DNA from: Verrucomicrobiota bacterium
GTDB lineage: Bacteria > Verrucomicrobiota > Verrucomicrobiia > Opitutales > Intestinicryptomonadaceae
Direction of reading: 5' to 3'
DNA length: 36,753 bases
Assembly: GCA_003343565.1 (NCBI GenBank)
Contig: QALA01000082.1
Span: 1-36,753, forward strand
Shown: piece after piece, positions 1 to 8,129 of the stretch
Numbering within the stretch: the first letter of the stretch is position 1
Layout of the letters: every line of letters begins with the position of its first letter
The notes under the pieces: generated by a model
What the model was told of the DNA's origin: nothing
The model's database searches: none
Seen by the model: only the letters and a program-made list of their open reading frames with translations
Translations under genes and position numbers: made by a program

Positions 1-255
1 AACGGAATGTTGATAGGGGCCGCGGGCGCGCTCGTGGCGTGGGCGACGACGGGGCGGGCGGATTTTGCATTGGTAGTGTGGTTTGCGATGCTTGCGAACA
101 TGTCGCTGGGAGGCTTCATGGGCAGTTTTATCCCGTTTGCAATGAAGCGGTTGAGCTTGGATCCCGCGTCCGGCTCCAACGTGTTTTTGACGGGCGTGAC
201 GGACTCTGGCGGATTCTTTATATTTTTGGGGCTTGGGGCATTGTTCTTAGTTTGA
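1..255 (+). CDS. mgtE: MgtE-type magnesium transporter, C-terminal fragment (cut by window start)
   Basis: The reading frame is open from the first base and ends with TGA at 253-255, so this is the 3' end of a longer gene. The roughly 84 visible residues contain three hydrophobic stretches. They also carry the arrangement typical of the last membrane helices of MgtE Mg2+ channels: a G-G-F-M-G-S-F-I-P segment, a K-R-L-S-L-D-P-A loop, then T-G-V-T-D-S-G-G-F. In that family the G-x-x-x-P and D-P-A elements and the conserved Asp in the last helix line the Mg2+ pore. The N-terminal cytosolic and CBS domains lie outside the window, so regulation by intracellular Mg2+ cannot be assessed. The ATG at position 7 is internal to the gene and not a start. 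Assignment rests on the C-terminal motif pattern only. Confidence 0.8.
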   Translation, partial: NGMLIGAAGALVAWATTGRADFALVVWFAMLANMSLGGFMGSFIPFAMKRLSLDPASGSNVFLTGVTDSGGFFIFLGLGALFLV

Positions 256-367
256 TAAAAAATGCTTGAACTTGTGCGAAAAAATGCGATTATGAACCTA
301 AAGACCTCCATTTAACCCCGCGCTACTTTCCTTGCGCACTAACAATGGATTTAAAAAAATAAAAATT

Positions 368-1024
368 ATGAATAATAAAAAAGTATCAAGAGCGTTTACG
401 CTAGTCGAATTGTTGATTGTTATAGCCATCATCGGCGTTCTCGCCAGCCTCATCTACCCCGCGCTCAGCAGGGCCATGGGCGCCGGCAGCCAGGTGAAGT
501 CCATGAACAACGCAAAGAATATCGCGCAGGCATGGATTACTTCCGACAACATGATTGCCGCGCGCGACATTTACGAATGGGCCGGCATTCTCTCCAAGAA
601 GGCCGAACTCGACGATCCGAGAATATGGCTCTTGGACTTTGACCCGAAGGTTCAGGAAAAGATCGCAACGGGCTCATCAATACCGGTTTCCGTGACTGAG
701 GAGTACGGCGACTTTAAGACTTTTCCCGTGAGCTGGGAGGTCGCCAACAGGGCGCTTAAAAACGCGCCCTCCGGCACGCCGCTGCTCTGGACGCGCGGTT
801 TGAAGATGGACGGCACGTGGGACGTCGACATCGGCGTATTCCAGGATCAGGGCGGACATATCGCATTTAACGACGCGCACGTTCAGTGGTATTCTTCTCT
901 TCTCGACGACAATCAGAAGGGCGTCTTGAAGCGCTACGGTTCGGCCAAGCGCACGCACAACATTGCCGAGGCCATACGCGGCGGCGCGACAAACATTCTG
1001 CGCAGCGCGATAGATATGGATTAA
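368..1024 (+). CDS. Prepilin-type N-terminal cleavage/methylation domain protein (pseudopilin-like)
   Basis: This 218-residue protein starts with a short basic leader followed by A-F-T-L-V-E-L-L-I-V-I-A-I-I-G-V, the type IV prepilin / type II secretion pseudopilin signature. Prepilin peptidase would cleave before the Phe and methylate it. The Glu at mature position 5 is present. The residue before the cleavage site is Ala instead of the usual Gly. The C-terminal part carries G-G-H-I-A-F-N-D-A-H-V-Q-W, close to the H-x9-DG motif of the large DUF1559-like prepilin group of Verrucomicrobia, Lentisphaerae and Planctomycetes. I chose ATG 368 because it places the leader directly before the cleavage site; a TTG at 332 would add 12 residues. 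No Shine-Dalgarno is evident. No pilus or secretion genes are adjacent, so the specific role (surface fibre, secretion, substrate binding) is unknown. Confidence 0.85.
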   Translation: MNNKKVSRAFTLVELLIVIAIIGVLASLIYPALSRAMGAGSQVKSMNNAKNIAQAWITSDNMIAARDIYEWAGILSKKAELDDPRIWLLDFDPKVQEKIATGSSIPVSVTEEYGDFKTFPVSWEVANRALKNAPSGTPLLWTRGLKMDGTWDVDIGVFQDQGGHIAFNDAHVQWYSSLLDDNQKGVLKRYGSAKRTHNIAEAIRGGATNILRSAIDMD

Positions 1025-1068
1025 TCCTGCCGGCGGCGCGTTTTTCGCGGCGCAGACGACGGAATTGG

Positions 1069-1098
1069 AAGAGACGCTTTTTTTGGCGTCTCTTTTTG
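1069..1098 (+). terminator. Rho-independent terminator after the prepilin-like gene
   Basis: A perfect 9-bp stem (1069-1077 with 1086-1094, AAGAGACGC / GCGTCTCTT) closes an 8-nt loop and runs into a T tract. It lies 45 bp after the stop codon of the prepilin-like gene. The A-rich 5' side could allow some function in the reverse direction. Confidence 0.8.
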
Positions 1099-1106
1099 TT
1101 TTTGTC

Positions 1107-1620
1107 GGCCTTCCCGGACTTTTGGGTTGGCAAGACGGATTGACAAGACGCCCGCGCAAAACGCTTTTTTCGCGCGCCGCTTTTTGTCGGAGGAAGAAGC
1201 TGAAAGAGGGAAGTCGTGGGCGAGTCGGCAGGCGAACTCTTTAAATGAATAAGGCGTTTGCTTTTTTATCCGTATATGCGCGCGCCGCTTTTTTCATTTG
1301 CAGGGCGCAATCCGCAAGATTGCGCGCGGCCTTGTGAAATGTCGGCTGAATGTCGGCTAAATCTTGGCGGAATATAAGGCGAAATACAAAAAAAGGGGGG
1401 GGGAATGCCGGCGGAATATCGATGCGCGATTTGTGCGCGAGAAGTTCGGGAGTTTAAAAAATTCGGACGTCCATAGAATTTGGAGGCGAAAAAAGAAAGG
1501 CGCGCAGACGGCGGGGGCGCTAATAGTAAGAAGGTAAGAAGGCGCGCTGACGCTAATGGCAAGGCGCGCCAATGGAATGCGCGGCAAAGAAGAATTTTTC
1601 CGGCATGCTCTTTCGGACGT
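1107..1620. repeat. Diverged long non-coding repeat, copy 1 (upstream of valS)
   Basis: This fills most of the 698-bp gap between the prepilin-like gene and valS. It aligns collinearly with 4630-5030, downstream of valS. Shared blocks include TTGGCAAGACG, CCGCGCAAAACG, CGCGCGCCGCTTTTT, GAGGAAGAAGC, TAATCCGCAAGATTGCGCGC (copy 1 has C for the second T), AATGCCGGCGGAATATCGAT, GCGCGCAGACGGCGG and CGCTAATAGTAAGAAGG. Copy 1 is about 110 bp longer because of small insertions, including a duplicated TAAGAAGG and additional GTCGGCT blocks near 1340. No long ORF is conserved between the copies, so it does not look coding. No transposase, terminal inverted repeat or target duplication was recognised. 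Its origin could be a decayed mobile element, a duplicated regulatory region or a structured RNA. Confidence 0.75.
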
Positions 1621-1641
1621 TTGACGGCTCCGCGCGGGGCC

Positions 1642-1671
1642 TTGCGCGATTTGGCTAAAGCGTTTTATAAT
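1642..1671 (+). promoter_or_regulatory. Candidate promoter of valS
   Basis: A perfect -10 hexamer TATAAT (1666-1671) lies 18 bp after TTGCGC (1642-1647). It would give a leader of about 45 nt before the valS ATG at 1723. A separate TTGACA at 1671-1676 overlaps it but has no well-spaced -10 partner. Prediction by eye only. Confidence 0.4.
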
Positions 1672-1722
1672 TGACAACGGCGCGAATTTGAAAAAGGTCT
1701 AAGGGTTAAAATTTTTTGAAAA

Positions 1723-4425
1723 ATGAGCGAGATTTCAAAGGCTTACAATCCCTCCGAAGTGGAGGATAAGTGGTATGCGAAATGGGTTGAGAGCGGCTGT
1801 TTTAAGGGCGTTATAGACAGGTCGAAACAGGCCTATTCGATTGTAATACCCCCGCCGAATGTCACGGGTGTGTTGACGATGGGCCACGTTTTGAACAATA
1901 CGATTCAGGATATTCTCATACGCCGCGCGCGGCAGTCGGGAAAGTGCGCGGTCTGGATTCCTGGGACGGACCACGCGGGTGTGGCCACGCAGACTAAGGT
2001 GGAGGCGGAATTGCGCAAACAGGGGTTGTCGGCCCGGTCGCTGGGGCGCGAAAAGTTCCTTCAGACAGCCAAGAAATGGCGCGACAAGCACGGCGGAATC
2101 ATCATAGAGCAGCTCAAGAAGCTTGGGGCGTCGTGCGATTGGGACCGCCTCGTCCACACGCTCGACGACGACTACTCGAAGGCGGTGCTCACAGCTTTTG
2201 TGAAGCTTTTCAAGGCGGGCTGCATCTACCGCGGCAAGAGAATGGTGAATTGGTGCCCGGTCAATTTGACGGCCCTTTCGGACGAGGAGGTCGTCATGAA
2301 GCCCATGAAGAGCAAGCTCTACAAGATGAGGTACGAGATTGCGGGCCGGCCCGGCCGCTTTTTGGAGATTTCCACGACGCGTCCGGAAACTATTATGGGC
2401 GACACCGCCGTGGCGGTGAATCCCGACGATTCCAGATATGCGGAATTTGTCGGCCAGCGCGCCGTCAGGCCTTTTCCGCGCGCCGAAATTCCGATAATCG
2501 CCGACAGCTACGTGGACATGAAGTTCGGCACGGGCGTGCTCAAGATTACGCCGGCCCACGATCCGGCCGACTTTGAGATAGGGTGTCGGCACAATCTTCC
2601 CGTACTGGACGTGATGAATCCGGACGCCACGATGAACGAGCTTGCCGGAGCGGAATTTTGCGGTTTGGACCGCTATGCGGCGCGCGAGCTTGCCGTCAAG
2701 AAGCTGGACGAAATGGGGCTGCTTGTCGCCGTCGAGGACTACGAGAACAATGTCGGCTACTCGGAGCGCGGCGGCGTCCCGATTGAGCCGCGGCTTTCGG
2801 ACCAGTGGTTCATGCGTTATCCGAAAGTTTCGGAGGCGAAGGCGGCCGTCGAGAGCGGCGCGATAAAATTCTGGCCGGCCCGCTGGGAGAAGGTTTACGC
2901 CCACTGGCTGGACAACATACGCGATTGGTGCATCAGCCGCCAGATATGGTGGGGGCATCGCATTCCGGTTTGGTACCGCAAGGGCGTCGAGAATCCGGAC
3001 ATAAACAACCCGGAGGAGGTCTATGTCGGGGTTGAGCCGCCGCCGGACGCGGAGAACTGGAATCAGGACGAGGACAGCCTCGACACTTGGGCAAGCTCGT
3101 GGATTTGGCCGTTTGCGACGATGGGCTGGCCGGACGCGGACAGGCAGAAAGAGCTGGGGGCGGACTTCTTCTATCCGACTTCGGACTTGGTGACCGGGCC
3201 GGACATCATATTCTTCTGGGTCGCCAGAATGATTATGGCGGGGCTCGAATTTATGCCTGGGCAGATGAGCGCGCGCATTCCGTTCAAGAATGTCTATTTT
3301 ACGGGAATTATCCGCGACATGCAGGGCAGGAAGATGTCCAAGAGCCTGGGAAATTCTCCGGATCCTTTAGAGATTATAGCCAAGTACGGGGCGGACGGCC
3401 TGCGCTTCGGGGTGATGAGCTGCGCGCCGCAGGGGCAGGACATACTTTTCAGCGAGGAGCGCGTCGAATTGGGGCGCAACTTTTGCAACAAGCTTTGGAA
3501 CGCCTGCCGCTTCCGCCGTATGGCTGGGGGGAACCCGGACAATTCGAGCCTCGAAAAAATACTCGCCAGGCTCGATACCTCCAAGCTGGACGCGGACGAC
3601 CACGGCATACTCTCAAGCCTGCTAAAGTGCGCCGAACACATCGGCAGGGATTACGAATCCTACCAGTTTAACTCCATAACGCAGCGTTTGTATTCGTTCT
3701 TCTGGAACGACTTTTGCGGCTGGTATCTGGAGGTGTCGAAGGCGCGCATGGAGGACGCTTGCGCGCGTGAGGCGGTTTTGGCGGTTCAGGATATTTGCAT
3801 TCGCCAGATTCTTCTGCTGGCGCATCCGTTCGTGCCGTTTATAACGGAGGAGCTTTGGCACGCCATGGGCTACGGCGGTGAGGGCTGTTTCATACAGAAC
3901 GTCTCTCCGGAATTTGCGGAGGCGTTCGATGCGGCGGGACTGTATGTGGACGAGTCGGCCGCAGCCGACGTCGAGCTTTTGAAAGACTTTGCCACAAAGG
4001 CGCGCGCCTTGAAGGCGCAGTTCGACATGGGCAGCCGGCGCGACGCGGAATTTTGCCTTCAGCCGGCGGACGCGGGCAAGGCGGAGCTTCTGAGGGCGAA
4101 TGTCGAAAAGCTTAAAAAGCTTGTCGGCGCGGGCGGATTTTCCATTTCCGAGTCGGGATTGGACGCTCCGGTGTCCATAACCTCGCTGGGGTCGCTGTTC
4201 ATAGATTTGTCGAGCGGCGTTGACGCGGGCGCGGAACTTGCGCGTCTGCAAAAGGAGCGCGACAAGCTTGAATCCGCGGTAAAATCGACAAAGGCGCGCC
4301 TGTCGAACGACAACTTTGTCTCAAAGGCGCCGGAGAAGGTCGTCGAGGGCGCGCGGAGACAGCTGGAAGACTTGCTCGCCAAACTTGCGGAAATCGATTC
4401 CCTCATGGGGAGGCTGTCGAAATAG
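1723..4425 (+). CDS. valS: Valyl-tRNA synthetase
   Basis: This 900-residue class I aminoacyl-tRNA synthetase charges tRNA-Val in the cytosol. Near the N-terminus it has P-P-P-N-V-T-G-V-L-T-M-G-H, where T-M-G-H (residues 52-55) is the HIGH signature with Thr replacing the first His. G-T-D-H-A-G-V-A-T-Q follows. The CP1 editing domain has T-T-R-P-E-T-I-M-G-D-T-A (about residue 217), used to hydrolyse mischarged Thr-tRNA. W-C-I-S-R-Q-I-W-W-G-H-R-I-P-V marks the return to the catalytic core, and K-M-S-K-S is at about residue 538. The final 65 residues, rich in Leu, Lys and Glu, form the C-terminal tRNA-binding coiled coil typical of ValRS. Length is normal for the family. No clear Shine-Dalgarno is seen. 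It is monocistronic, with its own terminator, between two copies of a long non-coding repeat. Confidence 0.97.
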   Translation: MSEISKAYNPSEVEDKWYAKWVESGCFKGVIDRSKQAYSIVIPPPNVTGVLTMGHVLNNTIQDILIRRARQSGKCAVWIPGTDHAGVATQTKVEAELRKQGLSARSLGREKFLQTAKKWRDKHGGIIIEQLKKLGASCDWDRLVHTLDDDYSKAVLTAFVKLFKAGCIYRGKRMVNWCPVNLTALSDEEVVMKPMKSKLYKMRYEIAGRPGRFLEISTTRPETIMGDTAVAVNPDDSRYAEFVGQRAVRPFPRAEIPIIADSYVDMKFGTGVLKITPAHDPADFEIGCRHNLPVLDVMNPDATMNELAGAEFCGLDRYAARELAVKKLDEMGLLVAVEDYENNVGYSERGGVPIEPRLSDQWFMRYPKVSEAKAAVESGAIKFWPARWEKVYAHWLDNIRDWCISRQIWWGHRIPVWYRKGVENPDINNPEEVYVGVEPPPDAENWNQDEDSLDTWASSWIWPFATMGWPDADRQKELGADFFYPTSDLVTGPDIIFFWVARMIMAGLEFMPGQMSARIPFKNVYFTGIIRDMQGRKMSKSLGNSPDPLEIIAKYGADGLRFGVMSCAPQGQDILFSEERVELGRNFCNKLWNACRFRRMAGGNPDNSSLEKILARLDTSKLDADDHGILSSLLKCAEHIGRDYESYQFNSITQRLYSFFWNDFCGWYLEVSKARMEDACAREAVLAVQDICIRQILLLAHPFVPFITEELWHAMGYGGEGCFIQNVSPEFAEAFDAAGLYVDESAAADVELLKDFATKARALKAQFDMGSRRDAEFCLQPADAGKAELLRANVEKLKKLVGAGGFSISESGLDAPVSITSLGSLFIDLSSGVDAGAELARLQKERDKLESAVKSTKARLSNDNFVSKAPEKVVEGARRQLEDLLAKLAEIDSLMGRLSK

Positions 4426-4474
4426 CGTTTTCGGCAAGGCGGCGGATTTTTTTTAATCGCCTTCTAAGAAACGG

Positions 4475-4523
4475 GGCGCGCGCGTTCGCCGGTTTGGGCG
4501 GAAAGTGCGCGCGCCTTTTTTTT
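4475..4523 (+). terminator. Rho-independent terminator after valS
   Basis: A perfect 9-bp GC stem (4475-4483 with 4507-4515, GGCGCGCGC / GCGCGCGCC) is followed by eight T residues (4516-4523). It lies 50 bp after the valS stop. The loop contains a smaller CGCC/GGCG pairing. Confidence 0.85.
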
Positions 4524-4571
4524 GGGCTTTGCCGCCGCAAGAGCTCTCAAACGTTTTTTTTGCAGTCGGAC

Positions 4572-4640
4572 AATATTTGGCTTTTGCGCGGTATGGGTTT
4601 CCAAATATTTTTTGCGGGTGCGCGGTTTTTCGGTTTTCCC
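4572..4640. repeat. Short repeat B, copy 1, with terminator-like hairpin
   Basis: A 66-bp segment (4575-4640) is repeated almost exactly at 5038-5104. Shared sequence includes GGCTTTTGCGCGGTATGGG, TTCCAAATATT and TTTTGCGGGTGCGCGGTTTT. In this copy AATATTTGG (4572-4580) pairs perfectly with CCAAATATT (4601-4609), followed by T residues, so the transcript could fold into a terminator-like hairpin. The longer pairing arm is not kept in copy 2, where only TTTGG/CCAAA remains. Repeat B abuts the start of long repeat copy 2, so the two may be parts of one larger unit. Confidence 0.7.
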
Positions 4641-5030
4641 GTACTTTTTGATTGGCAAGACGTCCGCGCAAAACGGTTTTTTTCGCGCGCCGCTTTTTTC
4701 CGGAGGAAGAAGCGGGAGGCTGAAGGCGAGTCGTAAGGCGAACTCTTTATTCGTGCGCCGCTTTTTTTATTTGTAGGGTATAATCCGCAAGATTGCGCGC
4801 GGTCTTGGCGAAATGTTGGTGAAATGTGCGGGGGGGGGAATGCCGGCGGAATATCGATGCGCGATTTGTGTGCGAGAAGTTCGGACGCTCAAAAAGTTTG
4901 GAGGCGAAAAAGAAAAGGCGCGCAGACGGCGGAGACGCTAATAGTAAGAAGGCGCACTAACGCTAACGGCAAGATATGCCAATTGAATGCGCAACAATAA
5001 AGAATTTTTTCGGCCTGTTCTTTCGGCGTT
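4630..5030. repeat. Diverged long non-coding repeat, copy 2 (downstream of valS)
   Basis: About 400 bp aligns with 1107-1620 upstream of valS, in the same orientation, with substitutions and small indels throughout. The best conserved block is AATGCCGGCGGAATATCGAT followed by GCGCGATTTGTG and GAGAAGTTCGG. The two copies bracket valS and its terminator, so recombination between them could in principle delete or duplicate valS. No ORF is shared between the copies. Confidence 0.75.
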
Positions 5031-5037
5031 CGGCCGT

Positions 5038-5104
5038 CTTTGGCTTTTGCGCGGTATGGGCTTCCAAATATTATTTTGCGGGTGCGCGGTTTTTCGGTTT
5101 TCCG
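5038..5104. repeat. Short repeat B, copy 2
   Basis: This is a near-identical copy of 4575-4640, about 460 bp downstream in direct orientation. The order is repeat B1, long repeat copy 2, repeat B2. This suggests a larger tandem unit of about 460 bp whose third iteration breaks off after repeat B2. Confidence 0.7.
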
Positions 5105-5582
5105 AGCGGATTTGGTTGGCGGTAAAAAATTTTTCAGCGTTCCTTGCCGCCGTTCGGATTTCGGCGGCTGAATTGAAAAAAGAGTTCTGGAATTTTTTTG
5201 TAAAATCTGCGCGCCGCATCGCATGCGTTGCGCGCAAGTTTCCTGCGTTCGCCCGTCTTTGGGTTTTGCCCGGCGTGAATTTTCGCGCAGCGCTCATTGC
5301 GCGTCATACATCTGTGAGCTGTGCGTGAATTTTCATTTGCGTTTTTTTAGAAATTGCGGGCGGGCGGCCTGTGTCGGTCTATCTATATATGATTGACGAT
5401 TGGCCCCCGGTTTTGGGTCGGCAGCATTTTGGAATTTTTGCGCGCTTGGTGCGGAAAGCTAATATTTTTCTTTTTTTTGCGCGATTCTGCCGGAAATTGT
5501 TTAATCTTCCTTTGGCTTATTCCGCATTTAGGCGGGGGAAGGGGCGCGGTTTTTTAGGCGAATTGCGCGCGGCTGCCAAACG
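5105..5582. other. Non-coding stretch before the tRNA gene
   Basis: About 480 bp with T-rich runs and no ORF that resembles a protein. A TCTATATATGATTGACG stretch near 5379-5397 is the only conspicuous AT-rich block. Apart from the tRNA that begins at its right edge, I recognise nothing in it. Confidence 0.5.
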
Positions 5583-5654
5583 CACTCCCACAGGGAGTCG
5601 AACCCTGATTGGCGGTACCGGAAACCGCAGTCCTATCCATTGAACGATGGGAGC
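5583..5654 (-). tRNA. tRNA-Arg (anticodon CCG)
   Basis: Read on the minus strand, the 72-nt sequence folds into a complete cloverleaf. The acceptor stem is GCTCCCA / TGGGAGT with a G-U first pair, and the D stem is GTTC / GGAC. The anticodon stem is GCGGT / ACCGC with loop TTCCGGT, giving anticodon CCG. The T arm is CAGGG-TTCGACT-CCCTG. The discriminator base is G and CCA is not encoded. It decodes CGG arginine codons. It is the only RNA gene I can support in the window. Confidence 0.95.
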
Positions 5655-5811
5655 GTATGGGTTGAAAATGAATGCGCGCCCGAAATGGGCGAACCGTAAA
5701 AAATCGGAAAGCGAGTCCAAAACAAAACAATCGCCCTTGCAAGCGCAAAAAGATTGGCAAAGCGTTTTTTTTATGTTCCAATGAAAAAAATTCTTGATTG
5801 GGTCGCATCAT

Positions 5812-6597
5812 ATGTCAGCAAAAGTTTTCGCAATAGCCAACCAGAAGGGCGGAGTGGGAAAGACGACGACGGCGGTAAATCTCGCCGCCGGACTTGCAAA
5901 GAGAAAGTTCCGCACGATTCTTGTGGATATGGACCAGCAGGCCAGCGCGACAAGCTCGCTGGGATACGAAAAGAGGCGCGGCGCAAGCATGTACGAAGTG
6001 CTCCACGGAGAGGCTCTGGCGGAGGACAAGCTCATAGAGACGGGGCGCAACAACCTTTGGCTCATTCCCTCAGAGACGGATCTGTCGGCTGTCGAAGTGG
6101 AGCTTTCGGGGCGCGACAACTACCTTATACGCCTGCGCGAATGTCTCGCCCCGCTCAAGGAGTCGGGGAGGTTTGACGCCATTGTGATAGACGCCCCTCC
6201 GTCGTTGGGACTGCTTTCGATGAACGCGCTTGCCGCGTCGGATTACCTCATAATAGCGCTCCAGTGCGAGTACATGGCCATGGAGGGATTGGGGCAGATT
6301 ATGGGCGTTGTCGAGCAGCTCCGCCAGGCGCATGTCAGCGACGAACTCAAAATCGGCGGCGTGCTTATGACCATGTACGACTCGCGCACAAACTTGTCGA
6401 AGCAGGTTTTGAAGGAGGTCCAAAACTACCTTCCCGACCTCGTGTTCAAGACGCTCATTCCGCGCACCGTCCGTTTGGCCGAGGCTCCGAGTTTCGGCAA
6501 GACCATTTTTGAATACGCCCGCTGGAACGAGGGGGCGTTTGCGTACGAGAGGCTCGCCAAGGAGGTGGAGAGGCGCTTTTCGCTGATCCGCGGCTGA
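5812..6597 (+). CDS. parA: ParA/Soj-family ATPase
   Basis: This 261-residue MinD/ParA-type P-loop ATPase drives chromosome or plasmid partitioning or positions cellular cargo by ATP-dependent DNA binding. The deviant Walker A motif K-G-G-V-G-K-T-T is at about residues 12-19, with the signature Lys near its start. M-D-Q-Q-A-S-A-T-S-S-L-G follows (switch I region), and V-I-D-A-P-P-S-L-G-L-L is the Walker B/switch II region. Length matches chromosomal Soj. I chose ATG 5812 because the protein then begins M-S-A-K-V-F-A-I-A-N-Q-K-G-G, as in the family; an upstream TTG at 5794 would add six residues. The next gene starts within its stop codon (TGATG), so it is coupled to rnc. No parB follows in this window, which is unusual for a chromosomal parA, so the partner is unknown. 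Confidence 0.92.
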   Translation: MSAKVFAIANQKGGVGKTTTAVNLAAGLAKRKFRTILVDMDQQASATSSLGYEKRRGASMYEVLHGEALAEDKLIETGRNNLWLIPSETDLSAVEVELSGRDNYLIRLRECLAPLKESGRFDAIVIDAPPSLGLLSMNALAASDYLIIALQCEYMAMEGLGQIMGVVEQLRQAHVSDELKIGGVLMTMYDSRTNLSKQVLKEVQNYLPDLVFKTLIPRTVRLAEAPSFGKTIFEYARWNEGAFAYERLAKEVERRFSLIRG

Positions 6598-7529
6598 TGC
6601 AGATGGAGCTTAGAAAATACATATTGAAAAGAATGTTCAAGCCTGAGGTGGCGAAGCGGGCAAAGGCGATGCGCAGGGAGAAAATCGCGCGCGACGCGTC
6701 GAGCGCATTCTCCGAAAAGCTGCGCTGCGGCCGCCTTCAGAAGCGGCTTGGGTACAAGTTCAAGAATCTCGATTTGCTTAGGGAGTCGCTGGTGCACCCC
6801 GGATATGTCGGGGTGTCGAAGGGAAAGGTGCGGTCGAATCAGCGTTTGGAGTTTTTGGGCGACGCGGTGTTGCAGTGCGTGATTACCGAGGCCGTATACA
6901 AAAAATTCGACTCAATGGACGAAGGCGACCTCACGAAGGTCCGCATCGCGCTTACGCAGGGGACGTTTTTGGCGGAGCTTTCCCGCGCGCTGGATTTGCC
7001 CAAATATCTGGTTGTCGCCCACGGGTCGGAGGCGTTGCGCGAGATGCCGTCGGTGGCGGAGGATCTGTTTGAGGCGGTTGTCGGGGCGATTTATCTCGAC
7101 GCGGGCTTTGAGAAGACGCGCGAGGTTCTGCTTTCGTGGTACAGGCGCAGATTCGACGATTTGCCGTCGCTGGTGCAGTCGCACAATCCGAAGGGCGCGC
7201 TTCAGGAGCTGGCGGTCCATTTGGGAGACTCCATTGAGTACAGGGTAGTCTCGCAGAGCGGGCCGGCCCACCAAAAGGTTTTTGAGATAGAGCTCCTCAT
7301 AGGCGGAAAGCCTTACGCGACGGTTTCGGCTTCCTCCAAAAAGGCCGCGGAAAGCAGGGCGGCGAAGGCGGCGATAAAGGAGTATTCAAAAGTGGTAGAG
7401 GACGCCCTCCGGAAGCGTCAGGCGGCTGCCTCCGGGAACAAGCCCCAGAAAAAGTCTTCCGCAAAGAGGGGCAGGGGCGCGGCCTCCCGCTCCGGGGCGG
7501 TTAAGCGCGCGGGGGAGGCGGCTGTTTGA
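6597..7529 (+). CDS. rnc: Ribonuclease III
   Basis: This double-strand-specific endoribonuclease processes rRNA precursors and structured RNAs. The catalytic signature N-Q-R-L-E-F-L-G-D-A-V-L is at residues 81-92. The second metal-binding segment E-D-L-F-E-A-V-V-G-A-I-Y-L-D-A-G is at about residue 154. A double-stranded RNA-binding domain spans about 195-265, ending with K-A-A-E-S-R-A-A-K-A-A. At 310 residues it is longer than typical bacterial enzymes (about 220-240). There is an N-terminal basic extension of about 47 residues before K-R-L-G-Y-K-F-K-N, and a Lys/Arg/Ala/Ser-rich tail of about 40 residues at the C-terminus. The ATG overlaps the parA TGA; Met3 is an alternative start. The basic extensions may add nonspecific RNA binding, which is an inference. 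Confidence 0.95.
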   Translation: MQMELRKYILKRMFKPEVAKRAKAMRREKIARDASSAFSEKLRCGRLQKRLGYKFKNLDLLRESLVHPGYVGVSKGKVRSNQRLEFLGDAVLQCVITEAVYKKFDSMDEGDLTKVRIALTQGTFLAELSRALDLPKYLVVAHGSEALREMPSVAEDLFEAVVGAIYLDAGFEKTREVLLSWYRRRFDDLPSLVQSHNPKGALQELAVHLGDSIEYRVVSQSGPAHQKVFEIELLIGGKPYATVSASSKKAAESRAAKAAIKEYSKVVEDALRKRQAAASGNKPQKKSSAKRGRGAASRSGAVKRAGEAAV

Positions 7530-8129
7530 GCGTCGTCCGGAGCCGTTCGGCGGGTGTCGGAATGGTATGTTGGGCGCATCTGGCGCATCGGTATTGGAAG
7601 TCGCGGGCGCGACTGCGGAATTTGGGATCGCTCGCCGATTTGGGGGGCGCTCGCAGTTCGCGCTTGTTTCGTCGAAAGGCGGCGCGCGGGCTTTTCAATG
7701 TTTGGAGGCTGCGGCTGGGGAGCGGCGTTCTTTCGGATTTTATCCGCTTCGCGCGGCCAAAGATTGCATTTGCGTAAGATTGGTATCGCTTTTCGCGTTT
7801 GCGGCGGGCGCGGATTCGGGGAATTTTTGAAGTTTAATATTTTCTTGGAAAGGTCTGCTGAAATATTTGCGCAGAGCGGGAACGGGTCTGAATATGAAAC
7901 TGAAAGGGTGCGATTTTCAAAAGGAAGTTGAAATGATGCGCGCAAAGCGGGAGAGTGGGCACGCCTCGCGGGCGGGTGCTTTATGCCTGGCGTCGGAAAA
8001 TTCCCGGCGCGCGGCCGTCCGGCGAAACGCGCCGCAAGGCGGAGCCGTTGCGGCAAGCCGGTCCGCATTCTCCCTTTGTCCGGCCGGAATTTTTCCGATA
8101 AATATGGCTTTAATTGACATCGCCTCGAT
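7530..8129. other. 600-bp gap between rnc and mfd without a recognisable gene
   Basis: The short open frames on both strands have Arg/Ala/Gly-rich translations with no family resemblance. No repeat shared with the other intergenic regions was seen. A TTGACA hexamer lies at 8114-8119, only 10 bp before the mfd ATG. If it were a -35 element, the transcript would start inside the annotated mfd frame, so it is not called as a promoter. Confidence 0.5.

Noticed and set aside
1480..1674. A 64-codon plus-strand frame upstream of valS
   Set aside because: It lies within the long repeat, but the frame is not preserved in the second copy downstream of valS.
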